The notes under the pieces are model-generated. The model made no database searches. It had not been told where the DNA came from and saw nothing but the letters and a program-made list of their open reading frames with translations. The position numbers were made by a program, and so were the translations under genes. From the NCBI GenBank assembly GCA_009663005.1, contig VIGQ01000631.1:1-10939 (forward strand): a stretch of 10,939 bases of DNA, written 5' to 3'. Of this stretch, positions 1-7,192 are shown piece by piece; the stretch's first letter is position 1, and each line of letters starts with the position of its first letter. The DNA is from Actinidia chinensis. Its lineage: Eukaryota; Streptophyta; Magnoliopsida; Ericales; Actinidiaceae.

Positions 1-174
1 CCAATTAATTCAAATTGTATTACCAGTATTGCAGGGATTTTGATACCATTGAATGCTATTTGATATTTTTCATACTAGTGTGTAAATTTTTCGTCTCAAG
101 CCTATAATTTGTCTTGTAGATTTGTGAAATTTTGCTCACCATGCAACCATTGAATCAAATTGTTGGTTCAATTG

Positions 175-340
175 GTGAGGCGTCTAGTTTTTATTCGTTT
201 TTGTGTTTTTCAAACTTTATATTGGTATAATTTTGGTTATAAAACCATTTCATTTAATAAAAAATATATTTTTCTTCGTCTTCATCGATATTTATTCAAT
301 GAATAAAATTAGTAAAAACTTTACAACTAAACTCGGCAAA
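175..340. repeat. Diverged direct repeat, copy A
   Basis: This AT-rich stretch is matched in order by 427-587. Shared landmarks are GTGAGGCGTCTA versus GTGGCATCTA, then TTTTTGTG, CAAACTTTAT, a TAATAAAAAATAT-like tract, TTCATCGA, and a final ACTAAACTCGGCAAA versus ACTAAAACTGAGCAAA. The core (198-340) is 143 bp and its partner is 142 bp, with an offset near 248 bp. No coding potential is visible. It may be an old tandem duplication or two remnants of an unclassified repeat. The pairing was aligned by eye. Confidence 0.6.
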
Positions 341-426
341 TTGTTGGTTAAACGATTTTGATCAAAATTTAAAAACGGTAAAACAAATTGTTAAATTTTG
401 AGTCATAATAACTATGAGTCTGACCT

Positions 427-587
427 GTGGCATCTATTATTTTTTTTTTTGTGTTCAACTTTAAATTAATGTAACTTTAGTTGTAAACATTTATTTTATT
501 ACTAAAAAATCTATTTTTTAACGTACTCATCGAGATCTGTCAATAAAGATCTTACAAATAAATTTATGGAAACTAAAACTGAGCAAA
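427..587. repeat. Diverged direct repeat, copy B
   Basis: This is the second copy of the duplication at 175-340. It opens with a T-run (437-450) and then follows the landmarks of copy A in the same order and spacing, ending at GAGCAAA. Many substitutions separate the copies while the length is almost unchanged, which points to an old duplication rather than a recent one. No open frame or RNA gene is seen here. Confidence 0.6.
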
Positions 588-755
588 GTTTTTAATAGAA
601 TTGGTACATATCCAGATTTGGTACAATATTAAATGTGCAAATTTTTGATAGAAAGAGAAAAACACACAATTATCGTATTTTTAGTCAACTTGGAACAATT
701 AAGATAAAATTTGCAAATTGCGCAAATCTTCGTCCTCTGAGACTGTTGATATGAG

Positions 756-962
756 CAAGGGCGGAGGCACAACCAAGAGTGTGAGTGAAAAAAATTACAT
801 TATCATTCTAAAAAATAAATTACACTATCACTCCAATAATATATATATATATATTACCAATACAATTTTAACCTTATTAAAATTTTTTTACTATTATCCT
901 ATAATTATATATAAATTTATAATTTTAACCTCACTAAACTAATATTCTGGCTCCGCCCCCTG
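756..962. mobile_element. hAT-like MITE (207 bp)
   Basis: The left end CAAGGGCGGAGGCA (756-769) and the right end TGGCTCCGCCCCCTG (948-962) are inverted repeats of each other with few mismatches. Both fit the CAGGGGCGGA style of terminus common in plant hAT elements. The flanking 8-mers are GATATGAG (748-755) and AACATGAG (963-970), agreeing at 6 of 8 positions with both differences being transitions, as expected for an aged 8-bp hAT target duplication. The interior is AT-rich with no transposase coding. The 74-codon open frame overlapping it (718-942) starts outside the element and is not taken as a gene. The hAT assignment is inferred from termini and duplication length only. Confidence 0.6.
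839..854. repeat. (AT)n microsatellite
   Basis: Eight uninterrupted AT dinucleotides lie inside the hAT-like MITE. No function is implied. Confidence 0.85.
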
Positions 963-1060
963 AACATGAGCTTTGGGTTTTACCCTATTGATGGTCTCCT
1001 CAAAACCTCATACCAGAAAAAGTAGAAAATTACTCTACTATCAAGTGAGTAAAGAAAAGC

Positions 1061-1094
1061 ATCTCTCTCTCTCTTGTTATTATTCTTCTTCTTC
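1061..1094. repeat. (TC)n and (TTC)n microsatellite pair
   Basis: Six TC units (1062-1073) are followed, after a short spacer, by four TTC units (1083-1094). The result is a pyrimidine-rich tract on the + strand. It could be a 5'-leader-like tract, but no downstream start or open frame supports a gene. Confidence 0.8.
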
Positions 1095-1127
1095 ACTCTG
1101 ACCAACGCCAGAGCATATTTAATAAAA

Positions 1128-1262
1128 CCTTTTTTTTTTTCAAAAATTAAAACAGTTTTTCTAAATATATTTTTTGTTAAAAAAAGACCAGTTTTGTTTT
1201 TAAAAAAAATAAAACAATTTTTTATTTTTTTTTTTTTTTGAAGTAAAAACGTTTTTTTTTAA
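1128..1262. repeat. A/T homopolymer low-complexity tract
   Basis: Alternating long A and T runs carry short islands such as AAACAGTTTTT, GACCAGTTTTG, AAAACAATTTTTT and GTAAAAACGTTTTT. They read like a loose repeat of an AAAAC-N-GTTTT motif. The tract is likely to fold on itself and to be error-prone in assembly. No gene is seen. Confidence 0.6.
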
Positions 1263-1912
1263 GACGGTTATATTGTGGGTGGTAGGGCGAGAGTGAGCGC
1301 TACAAACAATGATTTCGCATACTAAAAGGGAAAAAATATTTTACTGCTTCCTTAACTAAGTTTTCCTCCGTTGACCAGAAATAGATTCTCTTGACTTTTA
1401 TTTTTTAGTTACCAATGACGGAAATGTAGAAATGTTTTTCTAAAAAATATTATCCATCAACAATGAGTGTTAGTAAAATATATAAAGGGATAATTTTCAC
1501 AACCATTTTTTTACCAAATACACTCCTACGTTACGTTACAATAAACTTTTAACACATTTGCCAATATTGAACTGACCCCTCTCCATACTTTAATATGTGC
1601 TTCTTTCCTCACCTTCAAAAGATATTTAGGTATTGATTCAAAAAGTCAGTTAATAAAGATAAAAAATTAGAAGTTATCAATAAGAAGTAGGGTGCAGAAA
1701 TCATTTTCACTATGCAAACGGAAAAAATGACTCTTTCTAAAATCATAAATAATAGAGAAATATGTAACAAAAAGTTAAAACATTTGGCTTCGCGTGTATA
1801 GCTTAGTGCCCTCAAAGGACTAGAACCATGTAGTGCTTCACACCTAATGTCTATTTCATAATTTAAAAAGTCAATTTTTAATTTTATAGGACTCTTTGAG
1901 CTAATTACTCGT
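1263..1912. other. AT-rich intergenic DNA, nothing recognised
   Basis: I see no gene, RNA gene or clear repeat here. The only open frame of note is a 66-codon minus-strand one (1615-1815). It is hydrophobic by composition, matches no family I recognise, and has no sign of splice or promoter structure around it. Confidence 0.5.
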
Positions 1913-2067
1913 GCAAAAAAAAAATTATATTAGTCGAATATCAGTAGTAATATGATCCAAACATATTTATTTTAAAAGGAATAACAATAAATATTATTTT
2001 TTAAATAAACTACAAGACAAAATTTGATCATATGACTACTAAAAGTCCGATTACGTGGATTTTTTGC
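1913..2067. mobile_element. Hairpin MITE-like element (about 155 bp)
   Basis: The left arm (1931-1961) contains TAGTCGAATATCAGTAGT followed by AATATGATCCAAA. The right arm (2023-2053), read in reverse complement, contains TAATCGGACTTTTAGTAGT followed by CATATGATCAAA. The arms match over about 31 bp with several substitutions. The similarity extends outward to GCAAAAAA at 1913 and its complement TTTTTGC ending at 2067. About 60 bp of AT-rich DNA lie between the arms. This is the shape of a foldback or MITE element. No convincing target duplication was found, so the superfamily is left open. Confidence 0.5.
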
Positions 2068-2235
2068 TTAGGACTATACTATAGCATACAATATAAAAGG
2101 GCAGAATTTGTGAAAATAGAACAATGGTAAACCCATAAAAGAGCATTGTAGGGTTGTAGGCCTTGGGACGTACTAGGCCCAAATCCTATTTGATTAATCT
2201 TTTATGTTTGATTCATTACCCACTATGCTTTTTGA

Positions 2236-2243
2236 TATAAATA
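2236..2243 (+). promoter_or_regulatory. TATA-box-like site TATAAATA
   Basis: A TATAAATA match to the plant TATA consensus is followed by a GC-containing stretch (GGTATCCCGCTCCCAC) and a leader-like AC-rich segment. The region upstream, starting TGTAGGGTTGTAGGCC at 2148, resembles the U3 of an LTR. No matching LTR end, primer-binding site or downstream coding frame was found. It could therefore be a fragment of a solo LTR, an unassigned promoter, or chance in AT-rich DNA. Confidence 0.25.
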
Positions 2244-2336
2244 GGTATCCCGCTCCCACAATTAGATAGACAAATGTGAGAAATCATCTTATCCTTGAGG
2301 ACTTACTAATGATTTTTCCACATCCCTACATGTCCA

Positions 2337-2687
2337 AAATTTTTTTTTGTTTCCATCAAAACAGCCGAAACGTTCCGCTTCCAAGAGACCGAAGCGAAAT
2401 CTTAGTGGAATACGAAACACGTATTATTACGATTTAAAAACACGCTGAAATATAGAACAATGCACCAAAACACAACGCTATATACCTAAAACAATAAGTT
2501 GTATTAATCAGAATTTAAAATTTTTATAAATGATGTACACTTTTTTACGAGAGATTGTATTTTAATTATTGTCACTTTTGAAATATTTCTGAAACATTCT
2601 GAAATATTTTTGAAATATTTCCGAAACATTTTCGGTTTCCTTCCTTCGAGCCAACCGAAACAACCCCGCGAAACGAAATTTTGATCC
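2337..2687. repeat. CCGAAAC-rich repeat block
   Basis: Two edges of this block share motifs in the same orientation. The left edge (about 2350-2400) has GCCGAAACGTTCCGCTTCC and GACCGAAGCGAAAT. The right edge (about 2621-2680) has CCGAAACATTTTCGGTTTCC, ACCGAAACAACC and GCGAAACGAAATT. Between them is AT-rich DNA. At 2577-2632 a short tandem repeat of GAAATATTTC and GAAACATT units occurs about five times. Two short minus-strand open frames (2504-2701 and 2572-2760) arise from this repetitive sequence and are not called. This is probably a remnant of a transposable element of unknown type. Confidence 0.45.
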
Positions 2688-2709
2688 TTGCTACCACACA
2701 CGGTAGCAA
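2688..2709. repeat. Perfect 8-bp hairpin with 6-nt loop
   Basis: TTGCTACC (2688-2695) and GGTAGCAA (2702-2709) are exact reverse complements around the loop ACACAC. The site is just right of the CCGAAAC-rich block and may mark its boundary. No T-run follows it, so a terminator role is not supported. Confidence 0.7.
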
Positions 2710-3100
2710 TGAAGAGATTTTCTCACAGTGTAAGAAAGTTTCATACTCGCACTGATGCATATCCCAGTACAGGAATTATTCAGTTTCCTAGGAGCATGCC
2801 CAACTGACCCCCAAATGCAACAACTCCATGCATGTCCCACAGCCCATTTTTAAAGCCGTGGGCTGCAAAATGTTGCCCAGAAAACTATTCCAGGTAACAC
2901 TTACCACCTTATAAAATAACAAAAAAACCAAGCTGAGAGTGACATAGTGTCAGTTGAACAGACCAAGCCGCTATACATAGTTCCCATAAATCTTGCATCC
3001 CAAAATCAAAAAGGTATGAAATGAGTATACAGCCTTTGAAATATTTGGGTATGTTATTTCAATAAACTAGACATGAATCTGAAGTCTAAGGTTGTTTTGG
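2710..3100. other. Intergenic DNA, no supported gene
   Basis: Base composition is more even here than in the first 2 kb. On the minus strand a run of about 34 sense codons between stops (about 2795-2897) has a protein-like mix of glycine, histidine and hydrophobic residues. I cannot match it to a family, and no continuous gene structure surrounds it. A 7-bp inverted repeat CAGCCCA/TGGGCTG (2840-2846 and 2859-2865) is also present. Confidence 0.4.
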
Positions 3101-3208
3101 GATCAAGGGTTTTATGAGAGAAAGGAAAGGGAAATGGTAAAGATCATGGGTGGTTCCTTTTCTAACTTTTTCATTTTCATTTTCTTTTCGCCTCTCAAAA
3201 TCTTGATC
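3101..3208. repeat. Imperfect inverted repeat, MITE-like
   Basis: The left arm GATCAAGGGTTTTATGAGAG (3101-3120) is complementary, with small gaps, to CTCTCAAAATCTTGATC (3192-3208). The pairing continues loosely inward between purine-rich AAAGGAAAGGGAAATGG on the left and pyrimidine-rich CATTTTCATTTTCTTTTCG on the right. No target duplication could be identified. A small MITE or foldback element is the likely explanation. The purine/pyrimidine inner arms may pair partly because of low complexity. Confidence 0.4.
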
Positions 3209-3896
3209 AATCAGAGTTTCATAAGCATATGGTATCTCCTCGCCATAAGCGATATGGTATCTCCTTCAATGCAAACGGATTAGCCCAATTTCACTGCCTG
3301 AAAGTGGGCGACATTTATCGCTGGTACAGAAGAGCACACTAGATCTCCCTTCTATGGCAAAAACATCCATTAGTATGGGCCACTATACAAGTTTAGTATG
3401 ATCGCATTATTTCTATCCAAAGCACCTCCGCTCAGCTTGACGGTAATATATGATCAAAATAGAAACGTGAAAGACTGTGTGACCAAAGCAATGAACAGCA
3501 TCTCCACTTGTACTACCCTTTTTGTTCTTCCCCAGCTGTATTATAGTAATATAGTGGGGCCATAAATAATTAATCTTCCTGAAAGTAAGAATGCAACAAC
3601 ACAAATCTTTATAGGAGTTATATTCCAAAGCAAGAGCCACTGAGCTATCTGTAATTAAAGAAATACCAAAACATATCTTCCAAAGTAAATTTGCTACTTT
3701 GGAGTATCCCACACCTTTCCCTATGTGCGCGTTTGCCCAATCAGGCCTCAGCAATAAAATAAAGCATCGACTTCCTTAATTCAGCGATTGGGGTGGAAAT
3801 GTTACCGATTGCCTTCATCCTTGTCACAAAATTAAAAATTACGGGTGGGAGGCAGGAGATTCATTCAACTACCTCGCTATAATACTAACCCTTGGA
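3209..3896. other. Intergenic DNA left of the retrotransposon
   Basis: There is no supported gene. ATATGGTATCTCCT is present twice, 22 bp apart (3228-3241 and 3250-3263). A 113-codon minus-strand open frame (3413-3754) is the longest here. It opens with a short LRPDWANAH string that loosely recalls TPR-repeat proteins, but the rest lacks any repeat pattern and looks like translated non-coding DNA with intron-like T-rich tracts. It might include a decayed exon. I do not call it a gene. Confidence 0.4.
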
Positions 3897-3901
3897 GGTT
3901 A
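3897..3901. repeat. Target-site duplication GGTTA, left
   Basis: GGTTA directly precedes the 5' LTR and is repeated exactly after the 3' LTR at 7783-7787. A 5-bp duplication is the normal product of Copia-type integrase. Its agreement with independently placed TG and CA LTR ends fixes the element boundaries. Confidence 0.9.
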
Positions 3902-4482
3902 TGTTAGATCCAGCCCATTGATTGAAGCCCATTTGTGGCAAGCCCCACCCACTTGGAGTCCAGTACTATGGCCCAAGACCCACGCCCAAGCCAATGCCTA
4001 TATTTGCGTGATTCCTTCTTGTCCTGCGAATGAAGGTCTTCTTTGCTGCTGCCGCAGCCAATTTGAAGTCTTCGATGCGGCGTCCTCTTTAGCTCTGCAG
4101 TCCCTCCTCCATTGTCAAGAATGTAGGCTCCACTTCTCTATATACGGCTGTAATCTCGTAGAGAGAAAGAGAAGAAGGCGGGCAACAGAAATGTCATCCT
4201 TGGGGATTCCCAGGACACACAGCATTTCTGTGTGCAGGAGGGGGCTATGAGTAGGCTCTGTACTTTTGGGTGATTTGTGGTGCTGAGAGTATCAGAGAAA
4301 GACAGTGAAGATGTGAGAGATGTGAGAGTGTGATCTCCTCATTTTGTATGTATTCATTCTGAGGTTATTGAATTAGGTTTCCTCTCCGTGGATGTAGGCA
4401 GATTGGCCGAACCACGTTATATGTGTCTCAATGTTTGGTTAATATGATTAGATGTTACTGGTGACTGGTCCTTGGCAAAACA
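3902..4482 (+). repeat. 5' LTR
   Basis: The LTR begins TGTTAGATCC and ends TTGGCAAAACA, with TGT...ACA inverted termini. It aligns along its full length with 7193-7782, sharing long blocks such as TTGATTGAAGCCCATTTGTG, GATTCCTTCTTGTCCTGC, GGCTCCACTTCTCTATAT, TGTGATCTCCTCATTTT and GTGACTGGTCCTTGG. A TATATA at 4139-4144 is the likely core promoter, which would place U3 at roughly 3902-4165. GATGTGAGA occurs twice in a row near 4310-4327. Differences from the 3' LTR include very many single-base insertions and deletions. The 110-codon open frame lying in the LTR (3918-4250) is a shadow. Confidence 0.88.
4139..4144 (+). promoter_or_regulatory. LTR TATA box (TATATA)
   Basis: CTTCTCTATATA is placed about 240 bp into the 5' LTR. 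The same block is conserved in the 3' LTR (CTTCTCTATAT, ending 7427). The position suits the U3/R boundary of a Copia LTR. Transcription start has not been located from sequence. Confidence 0.5.
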
Positions 4483-4483
4483 T

Positions 4484-4496
4484 TGGTATCAGAGCC
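4484..4496 (+). promoter_or_regulatory. Primer-binding site (tRNA-iMet)
   Basis: TGGTATCAGAGCC starts one base after the LTR end. It is complementary to the 3' end of plant initiator methionine tRNA, the usual primer of Copia elements. It is intact, so minus-strand priming would be possible in principle. Confidence 0.93.
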
Positions 4497-4593
4497 AAGT
4501 TCGGGTCATCCGGAGAGTCCCGGATCGCTTTTCGGCTACGAACGGAAGCCGATTCGAATCTGACCAAGTCGAAGTGCTCAAAAATGATATTTT

Positions 4594-4632
<39 letters not shown>

Positions 4633-4783
4633 GCCACCAAACCGCGTCAAAAACCGGACGCCGTAGCTCCCACGCTCCGTCCTCCTGAATATCGCGCGTG
4701 AGATCTACTCGCAGGCGCGCCACTCACGCGCCCGCACACAGCGCTGGAATGCTGAGGAAGAAACTGTGCGCCTGTTTCAGCAC

Positions 4784-4862
4784 TGCGTCATCATTTGCAT
4801 CAGCAAAGAATATTCCTGAATATTCTTCTGTTGACCTAGCCGTTTGACCGTCAACTTTGACC
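4784..4862 (+). promoter_or_regulatory. Leader stress-element cluster: TGACG, HSE and W-boxes
   Basis: Within 79 bp of the untranslated leader lie three kinds of plant cis-motif. TGCGTCA (4784-4790) is the complement of the bZIP/as-1-like TGACGCA. GAATATTCCTGAATATTC (4808-4825) is an exact four-unit heat-shock element of the form GAAnnTTCnnGAAnnTTC. TTGACC then occurs at 4831-4836, 4844-4849 and 4857-4862, with an inverted GTCAA at 4850-4854, giving four W-box cores in 32 bp. WRKY and heat-shock factors bind such sites in other plant genes and in stress-activated retrotransposons such as ONSEN. Its position downstream of the LTR, and any activity, are inference from motifs. Confidence 0.45.
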
Positions 4863-4886
4863 GTTACTAACAGTAAATTGACTTTC

Positions 4887-5000
4887 AGTCCCTGGACTTT
4901 CTTTTCTGTTACTTACATAGTGGTCCCTGAAGTTTGAAAAAAAATTGCAATTTAAGTCCCCTGAAGTTCCGATTTAATCTAATTTGGTCCCAGAATGGTC
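4887..5000 (+). repeat. Leader 33-35-bp imperfect repeat
   Basis: The phrase AGTCCCTGGACTTTC (4887) recurs as GGTCCCTGAAGTTTG (4922), AGTCCCCTGAAGTTCC (4955) and GGTCCCAGAATGG (4986), at a spacing of 31 to 35 bp. The repeat lies between the primer-binding site and the first possible coding region. Similar phrases are common in leaders of plant LTR elements. No function is assigned. Confidence 0.6.
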
Positions 5001-5096
5001 TGATTTTGACAAAAAGTCTTTTTCCTGAGTTGCTCGGCATTCCGATTCATCCGCGAGTAGTTTTTCCAGATTTCACTTCCATTTTGGAGCAGTAGT

Positions 5097-5724
5097 ATGG
5101 CAGAGTAATTTGGAGTCTGATAATGCCTTTCATATGCGGATTCCACGCCCCAGGAAACCAAGGATGGAGCATGAGATGAACAAGAAGATGTTTGGGCATT
5201 CAGATAATTGCATTGGCCACGAGTGTTCCTCTGTATCCTATGAGACATGTTTACAGTCAAACAATGCATTGAACCAGGGGTGTTCAACATGTAGCACGTT
5301 ACGAGTGCTCATGGGTTGTGGACCAGTTAGAGGAGATGTACCCGGGAAAGCTCTCAAACCAAGCCTATGAGTAGGCTTGTGTTGAAGCTCAGAGAGGGCC
5401 TACAGTAAAGAACTTACCCGCGAGTTCCTCCAGAGGAAAGGTCAGGAAGAGGTCCAGAGAAATAGGTCCAAAAAGAGGATGGCTGAGGTCCATCCAGGTT
5501 CGCACTGTAAGTGCTTTGATTTGGGCGGAAAAAAACCCCCTGAGGGACAATATGAATTTTGTTCACCTATAAACACATTTCAGTCTTTCAATAAGCGACA
5601 TAACAGTCCGTTGATGGCTGTCAGAGTTTTTAAGGGAAATATAATGTTGTCGGAGAATGAAGGACTGAAAGCTATACCGACTGGAGGGGAGTGTCTAGAC
5701 CAGGAGAGCTGTTGTCCGACATAG
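5097..5724 (+). pseudogene. Possible broken gag remnant
   Basis: This is where gag should start, after the leader. An ATG at 5097 meets a stop after two sense codons. Plus-strand open frames follow in pieces (5110-5370 and 5479-5724), separated by stops and frame changes. The second piece begins after a basic, charged stretch and contains CKCF-DLGGKK (around 5504-5535). That loosely recalls the CCHC zinc knuckle of Gag, but the second cysteine and the histidine are missing or shifted. Frame breaks could be real decay or sequencing insertions. No protease, integrase or reverse transcriptase region follows. I regard gag as plausible but unproven. Confidence 0.3.
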
Positions 5725-6053
5725 CCCAGTGGTACTAGCAAGAAGAATGACTAGGGAAGCAACTGTTGCACCATAGGCACGAAAGTCAAGCGCAAGGTAT
5801 CTGGAATATCTAGTTGGTACAGGAGTACTGGAAGATCCAGATAAATTATAGCGCAGAGAGAATGCTTTGGGATACGTGCAAAATTCTGACCATACAGGAT
5901 TGTGTGCAACATGGCAAGGATGTCCATAGAGAAGCGCAGAGGAAGGAGACAGAAGAGCTTGTATAGCTACAGGCATACGACGCGAATTGAATTCTCTTTC
6001 GCTCTGGATTAGTAAGTAGTAGTCTCTCCAGTTGTGTACACCAGGGGGAGATT
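5725..6053 (+). other. Retroelement interior, no recognised domain
   Basis: This links the possible gag trace to the tandem arrays. No frame stays open for more than about 90 codons, and none shows integrase or reverse transcriptase motifs. CAGGGGGAGATT at 6042-6053 is purine-rich and resembles sequences found after pol in Copia elements. It may be an old junction left by deletion of pol, or a secondary polypurine tract. Confidence 0.4.
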
Positions 6054-6612
6054 CTGGTAGTATGCCGATAGCTGCGTGTGTCGCTTATTCCCGAGGAACT
6101 CCATTGTCTGGGTAGTTGCCGAGATCTGCGTGTGTTCGCAGTATCCGAGAACTACATATTGTCTGGTAGTAAATGCGAAGCTACGTGTGTCCGCCGTATT
6201 CGAGAACACCTATGTTCTGGTAGTCATGCCAAGCTGCGTTTATCATAGCATTCCTGAGACTACATATGTCCGGTAGTTGCCGGAGCTTGAGTGTCACAGG
6301 TCCAAGAACTCATTTTCTGGCAGTATTCCGGAGCTGCGTTGGTCGTAGCCTTCCGAGAACTGCATACGTCTGGCACAGTAGTTTGGCTGCATTTGGTACT
6401 TGTTTGCTGCAAACCGTGAGCCCTTACTTGTTTGATTCATATGTCCTCATCCCGTATTTTGGAGGTTCGACCATCACCCGTCATAAAATTCTGGCAGTCA
6501 TTCAAGTGCTGCGTTTGGGCAAAGTTTCGTACTGCAATTTGATGGGCAAAACCCGTTAGTTGATCTGGCAGCCTCCCGTCTGTATTGGGCAGTTCCGACT
6601 GCATTTTGATAA
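6054..6612 (+). repeat. 54-bp tandem array inside the retroelement
   Basis: Units begin CTGGTAG or CTGGCAG at 6054, 6108, 6163, 6217, 6270, 6317 and 6370, giving steps of 54, 55, 54, 53, 47 and 53 bp. More degenerate units start at 6491 and 6565. A typical unit contains CTGGTAGTATGCC, then GCTGCGTGTGTC, then TATTCCGAGAAC, then TACATATGTC. Copies differ by substitutions and many single-base indels. It occupies the place between gag-pol and the 3' polypurine tract where pol is missing. The overlapping open frames in both directions arise because the unit has few stop codons, and they are not genes. Confidence 0.82.
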
Positions 6613-6633
6613 CATGTGCCGTACATAGTGCGC

Positions 6634-6790
6634 GCCAACCGTGCATAGCCAATTGGCAGAGCCAACCGTGCATATCCAATTGAGCAGAGCCAACCGAGCA
6701 GAGGCCAATTGAGCTGAGCCACCCGTGCAAGAGCCACTGTGCAAAGCCAACCGAGCAAAGTCCAACCGTTGCAGCGAGCCATCCGTACAC
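6634..6790 (+). repeat. 14-15-bp GCCAACCGTGCA minisatellite
   Basis: Ten or so units follow head to tail, alternating GCCAACCGTGCATA or GCCAACCGAGCAGA with GCCAATTGAGCAGA. The period is 13-16 bp. Related motifs (GGGCAGATCCAATCGTGACC, GAGCCGACAGGGCAGAGC) continue loosely to about 6935. Read in reverse it gives the longest open frames of the window (6437-6865 and 6556-7008), whose products are monotonous Gly-Trp-Leu-Cys strings. These are artefacts of a repeat without stops. Confidence 0.8.
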
Positions 6791-7180
6791 AAGTGGCATA
6801 TTTTGCAGCTCAGTAAGCTGCATTTGATTCCCATAAGAACTATACCCGGTAGAGTGCCTAGCCAAGCCGATAGGGCAGATCCAATCGTGACCGAGGGCAG
6901 AAGCCTAGTGAGCCGACAGGGCAGAGCACTGTGCCAATGCACACCGAACTCGTTCCCTTCCCTTTTCTCAACACAAAAAACACCCCAATTTGGGGTTGCC
7001 AAAGTCACCTACCTATAGGTGCAAGCACTTCCGATTTGAATGCATTCACTTCAGTGGAATTGGAGTTTGTCCGTGAAGAGGGCAACTATCTCGGATGCTG
7101 TCTTTTCAGTATCTTACGGGGGAGCTGCCAGAAATTGTCATGGACAAATGAAGATATCGGATTACCCTCTCAATAGTACT
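6791..7180 (+). other. Retroelement 3' interior, no recognised domain
   Basis: This stretch runs from the end of the minisatellite to the polypurine tract. It keeps loose echoes of the upstream repeats until about 6935 and then becomes unique sequence. Short open frames on both strands overlap one another and show no conserved motif. No RNase H or envelope-like region is seen. Confidence 0.45.
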
Positions 7181-7192
7181 GGAGGGGAAGAT
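7181..7192 (+). promoter_or_regulatory. Polypurine tract
   Basis: GGAGGGGAAGAT directly abuts the TGTTAG start of the 3' LTR. It is the expected primer for plus-strand DNA synthesis in LTR retrotransposons. Its immediate contact with the LTR supports the 3' LTR start at 7193. Confidence 0.85.

Noticed and set aside
2144..2340. Solo LTR around the TATAAATA at 2236
   Set aside because: A TGTAGGG-like start is present, but no CA end with a matching 5-bp flank could be found. Only the TATA-like site is listed, at low confidence.
3413..3754. 113-codon minus-strand open frame with an LRPDW string
   Set aside because: The TPR resemblance is limited to a few residues. The remainder has no repeat pattern, and the frame spans intron-like T-rich sequence.
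3918..4250. 110-codon open frame in the 5' LTR
   Set aside because: It lies wholly in the LTR, is not kept open in the 3' LTR because of indels, and shows no domain.
6437..7008. Long overlapping minus-strand open frames of 142 and 150 codons
   Set aside because: They read through the 14-15-bp minisatellite, give monotonous Gly-Trp-Leu-Cys strings in more than one frame, and have no start context or family match.
4483..7192. Hidden reverse transcriptase or integrase coding in the element interior
   Set aside because: No YVDD-type or integrase zinc-finger and catalytic patterns were seen in any frame by eye, and the interior is too short for a Copia pol plus gag. A profile search would settle it.
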